A stretch of 11,048 nucleotides of DNA from Streptosporangiaceae bacterium. GTDB taxonomy: Bacteria; Actinomycetota; Actinomycetes; Streptosporangiales; Streptosporangiaceae. Positions 1 through 8,240 of the stretch are shown here, piece by piece; position 1 is the first letter of the stretch, and every line of letters starts with the position of its first letter. The stretch spans positions 1 through 11,048 of the forward strand of contig JASIGD010000629.1 in assembly GCA_030045295.1 (NCBI GenBank). Reading direction: 5' to 3'. A model generated the notes under the pieces. That model saw only the letters and a program-made list of their open reading frames with translations. It did not search any database and was not told the DNA's origin. A program made the position numbers and the translations under genes.

Positions 1-1691
1 AGCTGCTGCCCGGAGACCCGGGGAAGGGTCAGCCGGAACGCCGAGCCCTTGCCCGGTTCTCCCCAGGCCTGCAGCCATCCGCCGTGCAGCCGCGCGTCCT
101 CCAGCGAGATCGCCAGGCCCAGGCCGGTGCCTCCGCTGGACCGGGTCCGCGCCGGGTCGGCTCGCCAGAACCGGTCGAAGACCAGTCGCTCCTCGCCCGG
201 CTTGAGCCCCACGCCGTAGTCCCGGACCGAGACGGCCACCGCGTCGCTGTCCATGTCCGCGGTGACCACCACGTCCTTGCCCTCGCCGTGCTCGACCGCG
301 TTCACCAACAGGTTGCGCAAGATGCGTTCCACCCGTCGCCGGTCCACCTCCGCGAAGCACCCCGCGGCGGGCAGCCTGAACTCGATCCGGCTGTGCCTGC
401 TCTCGGCCAGTTGCTGCGCGTCATCGGCCGAGTGGCGGACCAGCTGGCACACGTCGGCGAGTTCGGTGTCCAGCGTGGCCGCCCGCGCGTCGTACCTGCT
501 GATCTCGAGCAGGTCGACCAGAAGCGACTCGAACCGCGCAAGCTGGCTCTGCAGCAGCTCGACCGACCGGGCGCCGACCGGATCGAGCTCGCCCCGGGAC
601 TCGAACAGCAGGTCGGCGGCCATCTTGATGGTCGTAAGCGGCGTCCGGAGCTCGTGGCTGACGTCGGAGACGAACTGCCGCTGCACGTTGGACAGGTCCT
701 CCAGTTCGCGGAGCTTGCCCTGCAGGCTCGACGCCATCTCGTTGAACGACGTGGCCAGGTCCGCGAGGTCATCGGTGCCGCGCACCTCCATGCGTTCGGA
801 CAGGTGACCAGCCGACAGGCGCTGAGCGACCTGGGCGGCGCGCCGGACCGGCAGTACCACCCACCGGGTGACCAGCGACGCGATCGCGGCCAGCAGCGCG
901 ACCAGCGCCAGCCCCACGCCGATCAGGATCTGCTGGACCAGCAGCAGGGTCGCCTGCTGCTGGGTGAACGGGAACACGTAGTACAGCTGGTAGTAGGTGC
1001 CGAGCGGAATGCCGACGGCCAGGGCGGGACCGGAGGCGCCCGACCCGGAGGCGTAGACCAGCGTGGTGGGCTCGGTGAACGGAGTGGCCGAGCTCGCGTT
1101 GTCGTACTTGGACGGCTTCTGCTCGTCGCCGACGGAGGTGATCAGGTCCTGCGGGATCGTCGCCGTGATGTCGACGTCGCGCTGCCCCACCCACTGCACG
1201 CCGGCGGGCGCGTTCTTGGTGAGCTGGACGAAGACCAGGTAGCTGCCGGTGTTCCCGCTGAACTGCTGCAGGGCGTTGGAGATCGTCAGCGCGGCGTCCA
1301 CGGTCTGCGGTGGCACGAGCACGTCCACGCTCTGGAGCGAGAGCGCGGAAGAATGACCGGCCTCCACCTGTTCGCTCGCGGCGGTTTCCGCGTTGCGCAG
1401 CAGCCCGCTCGCTATCGACTGCACCAGGATGAAGCCGAGCACGGCGATGACCAGGGCGGAAAGTACCAGCGTGGTGGTGACCACCCTGAGCTGCAGCGAC
1501 CGCCGCCAGCGGCTGCGCATGCGCGCCACGACACCGCGCCGCCAGCGGTTCGCGGCCAGGACCCAGCGCCTGACGCCGCTCGGCAGCGGCCGGAGGATCG
1601 CGCGCCGGAACGACGGCCGGCGGAAGACAGCAAACCAGGCACGCCGCCGATGGACGCCCGCCGCGGCCCTGGGGGATGCTGCCACTTTCAT
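1..1691 (-). CDS. mtrB: MtrB, membrane sensor histidine kinase (3' end cut by window edge)
   Basis: Sensor kinase that autophosphorylates on histidine and passes phosphate to MtrA. The frame is open from ATG at 1691 to the left edge (563 codons seen, the last whole codon at 3-5); M. tuberculosis MtrB is about 567 aa, so little is missing. Visible order: a basic cytoplasmic N-terminus of about 65 residues, TM1 about 70-92, an extracytoplasmic domain about 95-243, TM2 about 248-275, HAMP about 276-330, a dimerisation/phosphoacceptor region with SHELRTP (His346), and an ATPase domain with the N box (RNLLVNAVEH, 459-468), G1 (DYGVGL, from Asp491), F box (FDRFW, 505-509) and G2 (GGTGLGLA, 520-527). 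The start is 11 nt after the mtrA stop, with only a weak CAGG ahead, which suggests translational coupling. An earlier in-frame start inside mtrA was not excluded. lpqB usually follows but lies outside the window. Confidence 0.95.
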   Translation of the reverse strand, partial: MKVAASPRAAAGVHRRRAWFAVFRRPSFRRAILRPLPSGVRRWVLAANRWRRGVVARMRSRWRRSLQLRVVTTTLVLSALVIAVLGFILVQSIASGLLRNAETAASEQVEAGHSSALSLQSVDVLVPPQTVDAALTISNALQQFSGNTGSYLVFVQLTKNAPAGVQWVGQRDVDITATIPQDLITSVGDEQKPSKYDNASSATPFTEPTTLVYASGSGASGPALAVGIPLGTYYQLYYVFPFTQQQATLLLVQQILIGVGLALVALLAAIASLVTRWVVLPVRRAAQVAQRLSAGHLSERMEVRGTDDLADLATSFNEMASSLQGKLRELEDLSNVQRQFVSDVSHELRTPLTTIKMAADLLFESRGELDPVGARSVELLQSQLARFESLLVDLLEISRYDARAATLDTELADVCQLVRHSADDAQQLAESRHSRIEFRLPAAGCFAEVDRRRVERILRNLLVNAVEHGEGKDVVVTADMDSDAVAVSVRDYGVGLKPGEERLVFDRFWRADPARTRSSGGTGLGLAISLEDARLHGGWLQAWGEPGKGSAFRLTLPRVSGQQ

Positions 1692-1702
1692 TGAACCTGG
1701 GC

Positions 1703-2389
1703 TCAGCCAGGCCCTGCCTTGTAACCGACACCGCGCACGGTCACGACGATCTCGGGATGCTCGGGGTCCTTCTCGATCTTGGCGCGCAGCCGCTGCACGT
1801 GCACGTTGACCAGCCTGGTGTCCGCGGCGTGCCGGTAGCCCCAGACCTGCTCGAGCAGGACCTCGCGGGTGAAGACCTGCCTGGGCTTGCGGGCCAGCGC
1901 GACCAGCAAGTCGAACTCCAGCGGGGTGAGGTTGAGGGCCTCCCCTTCGCGCTTGACCGAATGGCCGGCCACGTCGATGACGATGTCGCCGATCTGGAGC
2001 ATCTCCGGAGCCGGCTCGTCGGTCCTGCGCAGCCTGGCCCGGACCCGGGCGACGAGCTCCTTGGACTTGAACGGCTTGACGATGTAATCGTCGGCGCCGG
2101 ACTCCAGGCCGAGGACCACGTCCACGGTGTCGGTCTTGGCCGTCAGCATGACGATCGGCACTCCGGACTCGGCGCGGATCTGGCGGCACACGTCAATCCC
2201 GTCCGAGCCCGGCAGCATCAGGTCCAGCAGGACCAGATCGGGCCGGGAGTCCCGGAATACCTCTACCGCCTTGTCGCCATCGGCGACGAAGGTCGGCTCG
2301 AACCCCTCGCCGCGAAGCACGATGCCGAGCATCTCCGCGAGGGCGGCGTCGTCATCGACGACCAGCACACGTCCTTTCATGGGCCCCAT
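1703..2389 (-). CDS. mtrA: MtrA, OmpR/PhoB-family response regulator
   Basis: DNA-binding response regulator partnered with MtrB. In actinobacteria MtrA controls cell-wall hydrolase, replication and division genes. It has 228 residues, the family length. The receiver domain (about 6-120) has the acidic pocket VVDDD (10-14), phosphoacceptor Asp56 in LVLLDLMLP, the conserved Thr in MLTAKTDT and the Lys of VKPF. The winged-helix domain (about 130-225) shows LTPLEFDLLVALARKPRQVF, VWGYRHAADTRLVNVHVQRL and TVRGVGYKAGP, nearly identical to mycobacterial MtrA. Starting at MGPMKGR places the phospho-Asp at 56, as in M. tuberculosis; a start at the second Met (2380) is possible and would remove three residues. 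The upstream Shine-Dalgarno is poor for either. It is the first gene of an operon with mtrB and is divergent from the DUF72 gene. Confidence 0.97.
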   Translation of the reverse strand: MGPMKGRVLVVDDDAALAEMLGIVLRGEGFEPTFVADGDKAVEVFRDSRPDLVLLDLMLPGSDGIDVCRQIRAESGVPIVMLTAKTDTVDVVLGLESGADDYIVKPFKSKELVARVRARLRRTDEPAPEMLQIGDIVIDVAGHSVKREGEALNLTPLEFDLLVALARKPRQVFTREVLLEQVWGYRHAADTRLVNVHVQRLRAKIEKDPEHPEIVVTVRGVGYKAGPG

Positions 2390-2520
2390 CGTTCCATGTG
2401 ATCGACTCTGCGTGGACGCAGGCTACCCTCATTTTCCTGCGATGTGACACCTGTTCAGGGATAGCTTTTCCGACAGGTGGGTATATCAAACCGATTTGCC
2501 TGCTACCTGAGGGGACGACG
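2390..2520. promoter_or_regulatory. Divergent intergenic region between mtrA and the DUF72 gene, with one MtrA-box-like site
   Basis: This 131-bp stretch is visibly less GC-rich than the flanking genes and must hold the promoters of both divergent units. On the minus strand 2448-2440 reads GTCACATCG, which matches 8 of 9 positions of the GTCACAgcg motif reported for mycobacterial MtrA sites. It is a single copy, whereas described sites are usually repeats, so autoregulation is only a suggestion. A TATATC hexamer (2482-2487, plus) could be a -10 for the DUF72 gene, but no convincing -35 was found. Confidence 0.35.
2509..2515 (+). promoter_or_regulatory. Ribosome binding site deciding the DUF72 start
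   Basis: GAGGGGA lies 5 nt before GTG at 2521. It favours that codon over the upstream in-frame ATG at 2398, which has no Shine-Dalgarno and would add 41 residues without family character. Confidence 0.65.
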
Positions 2521-3282
2521 GTGAGCGTGATGACCGGGACCTCGGGCTGGCAGTACCGGGATTGGCGCGGCGTGTTCTATCCGCCCGAGGTGCCGCAGCG
2601 GCGCTGGCTCGAGTACTACGCCCGGCAGTTCGCCACGGTCGAGAACAACGGCACGTTCTACCGGCTGCCGGCGCGGGAGGTGTTCGCGAGCTGGCGGGAG
2701 CGAGTCACCGACGACTTCGTCATGACCGTGAAGGCCAGCCGCTACCTCACCCACGTGCGGCGGCTGCGCGAACCGGCCGAGCCGGTCAAGAGGCTGGTCG
2801 ACGCCGAGGCTGGCCTCGGCGACCGGCTCGGGCCGGTGCTGCTGCAGCTCCCGCCGGACCTGCAGGCCGTCCCGCGGCTGCTCGAGGAGTGCCTGCGCCA
2901 GTTCCCGCCGGCGGTGCGGATCGCGGTCGAGCCGAGGCACTCCTCGTGGTGGACCGACGAGGTGCGAGAGGTACTCACGGCCAGGAACGCCGCGCTGTGC
3001 TGGGCGGACAGGAAAGGGGCGGCGCTCACGCCGCTGTGGCGCACGGCCGACTGGGGCTACCTGCGGTTCCACGAGGGCGAGGGCGAGCCCTGGCCCCGGT
3101 ACGGCGAGCAGGCGCTGAGCGGCTGGGCCGAGCGGATCACCGGAACCTGGGCCGAGGACCGCGACGTGTACGTCTACTTCAACAACGACCAGAACTGCGC
3201 GGCGCCGCGTGACGCGGCCCGCTTCGCCGCCGCGGTCACCGCCGCGGGCCGCGCGGCGACGCGGGCCTGGCCGGCGTCATGA
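2521..3282 (+). CDS. DUF72 family TIM-barrel protein (YecE-like)
   Basis: Soluble protein of 253 aa from the GTG at 2521. DUF72 is a widespread TIM-barrel family with no settled biochemical role. The family signatures appear in order: GTSGWQYRDWRGVFYP at the N-terminus, FATVENNGTFYRLP, FVMTVKASRYLTH, GPVLLQLPP, IAVEPRHSSWW, WGYLRFHEG and, near the C-terminus, DVYVYFNNDQNCAAPRDAARF. The start was chosen because family members begin only a few residues before GTSGW and a good GAGGGGA lies 5 nt upstream; GTG 2527 or ATG 2530 are near alternatives. It is divergent from mtrA and 106 bp upstream of ung on the same strand. No functional link to either neighbour can be shown. Confidence 0.9.
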   Translation: MSVMTGTSGWQYRDWRGVFYPPEVPQRRWLEYYARQFATVENNGTFYRLPAREVFASWRERVTDDFVMTVKASRYLTHVRRLREPAEPVKRLVDAEAGLGDRLGPVLLQLPPDLQAVPRLLEECLRQFPPAVRIAVEPRHSSWWTDEVREVLTARNAALCWADRKGAALTPLWRTADWGYLRFHEGEGEPWPRYGEQALSGWAERITGTWAEDRDVYVYFNNDQNCAAPRDAARFAAAVTAAGRAATRAWPAS

Positions 3283-3388
3283 GGCCGGGCAGACGTTCGA
3301 GTGCCGGAGCGTGGTACCACCGATCGTTCGGTATAAAAAGGGTTCTGACCTTAACCAGGCACCGTGGGCAGGGCTAAAGTAACTGCCC
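3283..3388 (+). promoter_or_regulatory. ung upstream region: candidate leaderless promoter and a hairpin abutting the start codon
   Basis: TAAAGT (3375-3380) fits the actinobacterial -10 pattern TAnnnT, with TTAACC (3351-3356) at 18-bp spacing as a weak -35. Transcription would then begin at or next to the ATG (3389), giving a leaderless message. A further AT-rich TATAAA is at 3332-3337. GGGCAG (3366-3371) and CTGCCC (3383-3388) form a perfect 6-bp inverted repeat with an 11-nt loop ending directly at the ATG. If a longer leader is made, this hairpin could affect initiation. No clear Shine-Dalgarno is present. Confidence 0.4.
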
Positions 3389-4066
3389 ATGGCGGAGCCG
3401 TTGCGCAACATCATCGATCCGGGATGGGCCGAGGCGCTCGACCCGGTCGCGGACCGGATCGCCGCGATGGGAGATTTCCTGCGGGCCGAGGTCGCCGCCG
3501 GGCGGCGGTACCTGCCCGCCGGGGAGAACGTGCTGCGCGCGTTCAAGCAGCCGTTCGCCGCGGTGCGCGTGCTGATCGTCGGCCAAGATCCCTACCCCAC
3601 CCCGGGGCACGCCGTCGGCCTGAGCTTCTCCGTCGCGCCAGAAGTGCGCCAGCTGCCGCCGAGCCTGGTCAATATCTTCCGCGAGTATTCCGACGACCTC
3701 GGGTACCCGGCCCCGGCCAACGGGGATCTCACCCCGTGGAGCGAGCGCGGCGTGCTGCTGCTGAACAGGGTTCTCACCGTCCAGCCGGGCAAGCCGGGAT
3801 CACACCGGGGCAAGGGCTGGGAAGAGGTGACCGACCAGGCCATCCGCGCGCTCGCGGCCAGGGAGTCCGAACCGCTGGTCGCGATCTTGTGGGGGCGCGA
3901 CGCGCGGACGCTGGTCCCGCTGCTGCACGGCGTCGGCACCGTCGAATCGGCGCATCCGAGCCCGTATTCGGCGGCCAGCGGCTTTTTCGGTTCGCGCCCG
4001 TTCAGCAGAGCCAACCAGTTGCTGGAACAGCAGGGCGCCGATCCGGTCGACTGGAAGCTCCCCTAG
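3389..4066 (+). CDS. ung: Uracil-DNA glycosylase, family 1
   Basis: Removes uracil from DNA after cytosine deamination or dUMP incorporation, the first step of base excision repair. At 225 aa it is the usual bacterial length. The catalytic water-activating motif GQDPYP is at 65-70 (Asp67) and continues [14 protein letters not shown]. The uracil-specificity Asn is in LLLNRVLT (Asn126). The DNA-intercalating motif HPSPYSA is at 189-195 (His189), followed by [12 protein letters not shown]. The Pro in GQDPYP, where E. coli has His, is also found in mycobacterial Ung. The protein reads as complete and intact. ATG 3389 gives an N-terminus aligning with mycobacterial Ung. It is probably transcribed alone or after the DUF72 gene. 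Confidence 0.97.
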   Translation: MAEPLRNIIDPGWAEALDPVADRIAAMGDFLRAEVAAGRRYLPAGENVLRAFKQPFAAVRVLIVGQDPYPTPGHAVGLSFSVAPEVRQLPPSLVNIFREYSDDLGYPAPANGDLTPWSERGVLLLNRVLTVQPGKPGSHRGKGWEEVTDQAIRALAARESEPLVAILWGRDARTLVPLLHGVGTVESAHPSPYSAASGFFGSRPFSRANQLLEQQGADPVDWKLP

Positions 4067-4217
4067 CCGTGGCGGCGGCACCGATATTAAAAACCGCCTC
4101 GGTAACTCTTGGTGATAAGCTTAGTCACCTGCTTCGGGGGCAGTTCTACCGTTTCTGCACGGCGACAGCTGAATAGACAACAGGGGCAAAATCGCGTGGA
4201 CGGCGGGTACCGGCACA
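4067..4217 (+). promoter_or_regulatory. Intergenic region before the membrane protein, with a 19-bp imperfect dyad at 4111-4129
   Basis: This spacer is relatively AT-rich. At 4111-4129 it reads GGTGATAAGCTTAGTCACC: GGTGA/TCACC arms enclose the palindrome TAAGCTTA offset by one base, which looks like a transcription-factor operator. GTAAC at 4102-4106 is close by. A small CTGC/GCAG stem (4129-4143) follows. ACCGA (4079-4083) and TCGGT (4099-4103) could pair behind ung, but there is no U tract, so I do not call a terminator. AGGGG at 4182-4186 is the best Shine-Dalgarno here, but it serves GTG 4196 in a different frame. Confidence 0.4.
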
Positions 4218-4246
4218 GTGGAACACACGCAGGTAAACAACCATGA
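4196..4246 (+). CDS. Possible 16-codon leader ORF overlapping the start of the membrane protein gene
   Basis: GTG at 4196 is preceded by AGGGG at 4182-4186 (9-nt spacing), better placed than anything before the main gene's GTG at 4218. It would encode 16 residues (MDGGYRHSGTHAGKQP) and stop at 4244-4246, inside the next gene in another frame. Translation through this region could influence initiation at 4218. The peptide resembles nothing I recognise, and so short an ORF may occur by chance. Confidence 0.15.
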   Translation: MDGGYRHSGTHAGKQP

Positions 4247-5534
4247 CCGAGCGCCGGTCCACCAGTACTGGCTGACCCGGGACCGGCTGGCGATCGCGAG
4301 CGGCGCCTTCACGGCGTACGCGGCCGCCCTGGCCGCGGACACCGGGGGCGCGGACCGTACGTGGGCCATCTGGGCGGCGGCGGCTTACGGGGTGACGACG
4401 CTCTTCCTCCTGGCCACCTGGCGCAAGAACGTGCCGCTGCTGGTGCCGCTGGTGGTGTCGCTGGTCGGCGGGCTGGTCGCGCCGCTGATCTGGCTGGCGA
4501 CCCGGGTGGCGCCGACGCCCGAGGTCCAGGTCATCTCGAGATCGGCCCTGCTGCTGCTGCAGCACGGCACGCCGTACCTGCCGCAGGGACAGTTCGATTC
4601 GTTCTTGTCCTACAACCCGTACCTGCCGGTGATGGCGGTGTTCGGACTGCCGAAGGCGCTGGGCGCGACCGGCCTGATCGCCGATCCGCGGGTGTGGCTC
4701 GCGGCGGTATCCATCACCTTGATCTGGGCGGCGTTCGCGGTCGCCGCGCCGCACCGGCACTGCGAATCGTGCCGGCACAACGTCACGCTGTCCACCGTTT
4801 TCATCGCCGCCTCCCCGGTGATCGCGTTCCCGCTGGCGGTCGGGATCACCGATCCGCCCATCATCGCGCTGATGTTCCTCAGCCTGGCGCTGATCGCCCG
4901 GCCGTCGGGGATCATCCGGGCCGCCGTCGCGCTCGGGGTGGCGTGCGCCATGAAGGCGACCGCCTGGCCCGCGGTCCCGGTGTTCACCGCGATGCTCGCC
5001 GCGCGGGACGCGGCGCGGACCGCCTGGCGCTTCCTCGGGGTCACGATCATCGTGGCCGGGATCCTGTCCGCGGCGACGGCTCCCGCCGCGCTGGCCAACC
5101 CGTACTCGTTCCTGCAGAACACCGTGCTGTTCCCGCTCGGCCTGAGCAAGTACAAGACGCCGGCGGCCAGCCCGCTGCCCGGGCACCTGCTGGCCATGAC
5201 CGGGATGCCCGGCCACTGGCTGGCGGTCGGCCTGCTGGCCGCGGCCGGGCTCGGCTTCGCGATCTCGCTCGTCGTCCGCCCGCCCGCCGACGCCCGGGCC
5301 GCCGCCCGGCGTCTCGCGCTGGGCCTCGCGGTCATGTTCACGCTGGCCCCCGCCACCAGGTGGGGGTACTTCGTGTACCCGATCGGGCTGGTCGGGTGGC
5401 TGCTGCTGACCCGGCCGCCGGCCGAGCCCGCGACCGCGGAGCCGCCCGTTGAGCTTCCGGCCCGGGTGGCCGATGAGAGCCTGACCGCGGGAGCCCGGTT
5501 AGCTCAGGAGCCGATCCGCCAGGATTCCAGGTAG
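4218..5534 (+). CDS. Polytopic membrane protein, probable GT-C/GT87-type glycosyltransferase
   Basis: The 438-aa protein has about ten hydrophobic segments (for example near 49-67, 72-95, 158-177, 189-210, 214-227, 233-260, 272-293, 334-353, 366-380 and 383-397). The pattern 'SALLLLQHGTPYLP...FLSYNPYLPVMAVFGLPKALG' (109-149) resembles the extracytoplasmic loop and following helix of actinobacterial GT87/DUF2029 enzymes, which move mannose or arabinose from polyprenyl phosphates to envelope glycans. The usual loop acidic residue (DF/DxxVY type) is not obvious, so sugar transfer is inference. A CESC motif (182-185) lies in a His/Arg-rich loop. The tail after about 400 is Pro/Glu-rich and disordered-looking. 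The start is GTG with only GGCGGG 10 nt upstream. The 3' end overlaps the convergent SAHH paralogue by 31 bp. Confidence 0.65.
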   Translation: MEHTQVNNHDRAPVHQYWLTRDRLAIASGAFTAYAAALAADTGGADRTWAIWAAAAYGVTTLFLLATWRKNVPLLVPLVVSLVGGLVAPLIWLATRVAPTPEVQVISRSALLLLQHGTPYLPQGQFDSFLSYNPYLPVMAVFGLPKALGATGLIADPRVWLAAVSITLIWAAFAVAAPHRHCESCRHNVTLSTVFIAASPVIAFPLAVGITDPPIIALMFLSLALIARPSGIIRAAVALGVACAMKATAWPAVPVFTAMLAARDAARTAWRFLGVTIIVAGILSAATAPAALANPYSFLQNTVLFPLGLSKYKTPAASPLPGHLLAMTGMPGHWLAVGLLAAAGLGFAISLVVRPPADARAAARRLALGLAVMFTLAPATRWGYFVYPIGLVGWLLLTRPPAEPATAEPPVELPARVADESLTAGARLAQEPIRQDSR

Positions 5535-6763
5535 GCGTGCTGGGCGGGGGTGAGCGCGTCCAGCGACGTGCCGATCGCGGCCAGGACGAGCCGCGCGGCT
5601 TCGGCGTCGATGTCCGCGGGCACCTCGTGCACGCCGGCCGGGAGCTTGCCGGCCGTGCTTCCCGGCGACACGGTGCCGGCCAGCCAGGCCAGCGCGAGCG
5701 CCTCGATGCCGAACGCCAGGTCCATCACCTCGGGAGGGTGGCCTTCGGCCGCGACCAGGTTCACCACCCGTCCCTCGGCCAGGAGCAGCACGGTCCGGCC
5801 GCCGCCGAGGTGGTACGCGTCGACGTGCGGCCGCACGTCATGATGGACCGCGGTGGCGAGCCCGGCCAGCGCGCGCACGTCGATCTCCACGTCGAAATGT
5901 CCCGCGTTGGCCAGGATGGCGCCGTCGCGCATCACCGCGACGTGCTCCGCGCCGATCACGTCGCACGATCCCGTCGCGGTGATGAACACCTCGCCGAGCG
6001 GTGCGGCCTGCGCCATCGGCAGCACGCGGAACCCGCGCAGCGAGGCGTCGAGGGCCCGGACCGGGTCGATCTCGGTCACGATCACCTCGGCGCCGAACCC
6101 GCGCGCGCGTTCGGCCACGCCGCGGCCGCTCGCCCCGAACCCCGCCACGACCACGGTCTTGCCCGCTAGCAGCGTATTGGTGGCCCGCAGGATGCCGTCG
6201 ATGGCCGACTGGCCGGTCCCGCAGGTGTTGTCCACCATGCGCTTGACCGGCGTGTCGTTGGCCGCGATCACCGGGAAGGCGAGCGCCCCCTCGGCGGCCA
6301 TCCGGCGCAGCCTGATCACGCCGGTGGTGGTCGACTCGCAGCCGCCGCGGACGCCCGGCAGCAGCGCCGCCGCGCGCGTGTGCAGCGTGTTCACCAGGTC
6401 CCCGCCGTCGTCGATGACCAGGTCGGGATGCTTGGGCCCGCCGGCCAGGGCCTGCTCGATGTGGCGATAGTAGCCGGGCCGGTCGACCCCGGCCCGGGCG
6501 AAGACCGCTATGTGGTATCGCTCGGCCAGCGCCGCGGCGATGTCATCCTGGGTGGACAGCGGGTTGGACGCGGCCAGGCAGACCGTCGCGCCGCCGGCCC
6601 GCAGCAGCCGGACCAGCATCGCCGTCTCCGCCGTGACGTGCAGGCACGCGGTGATACCGAGCCCGTCGAACGGCCGCTGTTCGGCGAAGCGCCGCATGAG
6701 GCTGGCCAGCAGCGGCATGGCCCGCTCGGCGTAGCGGATGCGGACGTCGCCGTCGGCGGCCAG
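5504..6763 (-). CDS. Compact S-adenosylhomocysteine hydrolase paralogue (Thermotoga/archaeal-like)
   Basis: NAD-dependent nucleosyl-homocysteine hydrolase homologue. From ATG 6718 it would have 404 aa, against 481 for neighbouring AhcY: it lacks the insert after the DDGGD region and the C-terminal KxxxYRY, ending HAYLESWRIGS as Thermotoga-type enzymes do. Residues below are numbered from ATG 6718. Retained: His27 with Thr29 and Glu31 (LHVTAETA), DDGGD (103-107), Lys159 and Asp163-Asn164, NAD loop GFGASG (193-198), His274 (AGHFDVEID) and GHPPEVMDL (326-334). Odd: EETTTG is ESTTTG (128-133), so the Glu matching human Glu156 is Ser129. The conserved helix VRIRYAERAMPLL begins upstream of ATG 6718, where the frame has no ATG, GTG or TTG back to a stop at 6866-6868; CTG 6763 is used here. 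The substrate could be SAH, S-inosylhomocysteine or another analogue. Confidence 0.85.
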   Translation of the reverse strand: MAADGDVRIRYAERAMPLLASLMRRFAEQRPFDGLGITACLHVTAETAMLVRLLRAGGATVCLAASNPLSTQDDIAAALAERYHIAVFARAGVDRPGYYRHIEQALAGGPKHPDLVIDDGGDLVNTLHTRAAALLPGVRGGCESTTTGVIRLRRMAAEGALAFPVIAANDTPVKRMVDNTCGTGQSAIDGILRATNTLLAGKTVVVAGFGASGRGVAERARGFGAEVIVTEIDPVRALDASLRGFRVLPMAQAAPLGEVFITATGSCDVIGAEHVAVMRDGAILANAGHFDVEIDVRALAGLATAVHHDVRPHVDAYHLGGGRTVLLLAEGRVVNLVAAEGHPPEVMDLAFGIEALALAWLAGTVSPGSTAGKLPAGVHEVPADIDAEAARLVLAAIGTSLDALTPAQHAYLESWRIGS

Positions 6764-6794
6764 CCCCGGATCGGCGACGTCCCCGCTTGAGGTC

Positions 6795-8240
<1,446 letters not shown>

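Noticed and set aside
84..1694. Plus-strand open frame of 536 codons antisense to mtrB
   Set aside because: Its product is Arg/Gln/Gly-rich with no recognisable domain, and the opposite strand encodes a complete set of histidine kinase motifs. Long antisense frames are expected in GC-rich coding DNA.
769..1731. Minus-strand frame of 320 codons over mtrB
   Set aside because: It overlaps mtrB in a different frame and gives Arg/Pro/Ala-rich nonsense, while the MtrB frame carries TM segments, HAMP and the kinase N-terminal part through the same bases.
2398..2520. N-terminal extension of the DUF72 protein from ATG 2398
   Set aside because: The extra 41 residues have no family similarity, no Shine-Dalgarno precedes the ATG, and the extension would fill the mtrA divergent promoter region. 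A strong site precedes GTG 2521.
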